Part shown: positions 63,707 to 64,000 of the stretch, in pieces
How positions within the stretch are numbered: the first letter of the stretch is position 1
How the letters are laid out: every line of letters begins with the position of its first letter
Origin: Desulfobacteraceae bacterium
Lineage (GTDB): Bacteria; Desulfobacterota; Desulfobacteria; Desulfobacterales; Desulfosarcinaceae
Reading direction: 5' to 3'
Assembly: GCA_027068085.1 (NCBI GenBank)
Contig: JAMOUQ010000014.1
Span: 1-64,000 of the forward strand
Length of the DNA stretch: 64,000 bases
Made by a program: the position numbers and the translations under genes
The notes under the pieces: generated by a model
What the model saw: the letters and a program-made list of their open reading frames with translations, nothing else
Database searches by the model: none
What the model was told of the DNA's origin: nothing

Positions 63707-64000
63707 ATGGCTGGTCACAGCAAATGGGCCAATATAAAACACCGCAAGGGGGCGGCCGATGCCCGGCGCGGCAAAATTTTCACCAAACTGACCAAGGAAA
63801 TTATTGTGGCGGCCCGGATGGGCGGAGGCGATCCCAACGCCAATCCCAGGCTGCGCAAGGCTATAAATGCCGCCAAGGCGGAAAACATGCCCAAAGACAA
63901 GATCGAACGGGCCGTAAAGAAGGGCACCGGCGAGCTTGAAGGCGTAAATTACGAGGAATCGACCTACGAAGGTTATGGCCCCGGCGGAGCGGCGATCCTG
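63707..64000 (+). CDS. YebC/TACO1-family regulator (5' part, cut by the window end)
   Basis: The first 98 residues run to the end of the window without a stop. [32 protein letters not shown] and [10 protein letters not shown] are diagnostic. The family includes YebC-type factors, some acting as transcriptional regulators and some as translation factors for polyproline stretches. GGGAGG precedes the ATG. Confidence 0.95.
   Translation, partial: MAGHSKWANIKHRKGAADARRGKIFTKLTKEIIVAARMGGGDPNANPRLRKAINAAKAENMPKDKIERAVKKGTGELEGVNYEESTYEGYGPGGAAIL

Overview
The window is a GC-rich bacterial chromosome segment that reads like a Gram-negative member of the Desulfobacterota (former Deltaproteobacteria). 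Support comes from outer-membrane and periplasm genes (bamD, rlpA, a heptose-bisphosphate phosphatase, lipoproteins), a complete Liv-type ABC operon with a FadR-family regulator, an acyl-CoA dehydrogenase inside the fab cluster, an archaeal-type ProRS, and a C10-type protease with a C-terminal GGGCFI motif. The assignment is inferred from gene content; no marker phylogeny was run. Coding density is high. Most genes are housekeeping, and I saw no prophage, insertion sequence, CRISPR array or rRNA.

Layout. 1-850: tRNA-Val and tRNA-Asp, then a small repeat array made of 3' halves of tRNA-Asp plus its terminator, with a small GIY-YIG nuclease gene embedded in it. 1.0-8.3 kb: a secreted protein, then hsp20, lon, rlpA, gmhB and recD2. 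8.3-16.3 kb: DUF1178, SH3/coiled-coil protein, nadB, an AT-rich foreign-looking membrane glycosyltransferase, a ybjQ-ybjQ-M48 peptidase operon, and a GalT-like/Nudix pair. 16.3-22.1 kb: gntR-livG-livJ-livH-livM-livF, with a perfect palindromic operator over the predicted promoter. 22.3-30.6 kb: ridA, a Mth938-like gene, a cNMP-binding protein, a TPR lipoprotein, a norQ-norD-type AAA+/VWA module with an unrecognised third gene, and a TraB-family membrane protein. 30.6-34.7 kb: purN, EAL-HDOD, trxA, bamD, rpmB. 34.8-51.8 kb: one long minus-strand block, rpmF-acd-fabG-acpP-fabF then rpiB-glyA-dCMP deaminase-nrdR-ribD-ribE-ribBA-ribH-nusB-MBL-ispG-proS-rel. 52.1-57.3 kb: gltX, tRNA-Gln(CTG), DUF3783, glnS and a cystathionine synthase/lyase. 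57.3-64.0 kb: C10 protease, small orphans, tRNA-Glu(CTC), an mltB-like transglycosylase, radA, rlmE and the start of a yebC-family gene that runs off the window.

How the genes work together. The rpmF block groups fatty acid synthesis, one-carbon and riboflavin synthesis, nucleotide reductase control, isoprenoid synthesis and the stringent response. The liv operon is a single uptake unit for branched-chain amino acids or similar substrates and is probably autoregulated. gltX, tRNA-Gln and glnS point to direct charging of tRNA-Gln. The strongest unusual structures are the GIY-YIG/tRNA-Asp repeat cassette at 149-843, the norQD-like module with its unassigned partner, the ybjQ-ybjQ-M48 operon, and the acyl-CoA dehydrogenase sitting where plsX-fabH-fabD are often found.
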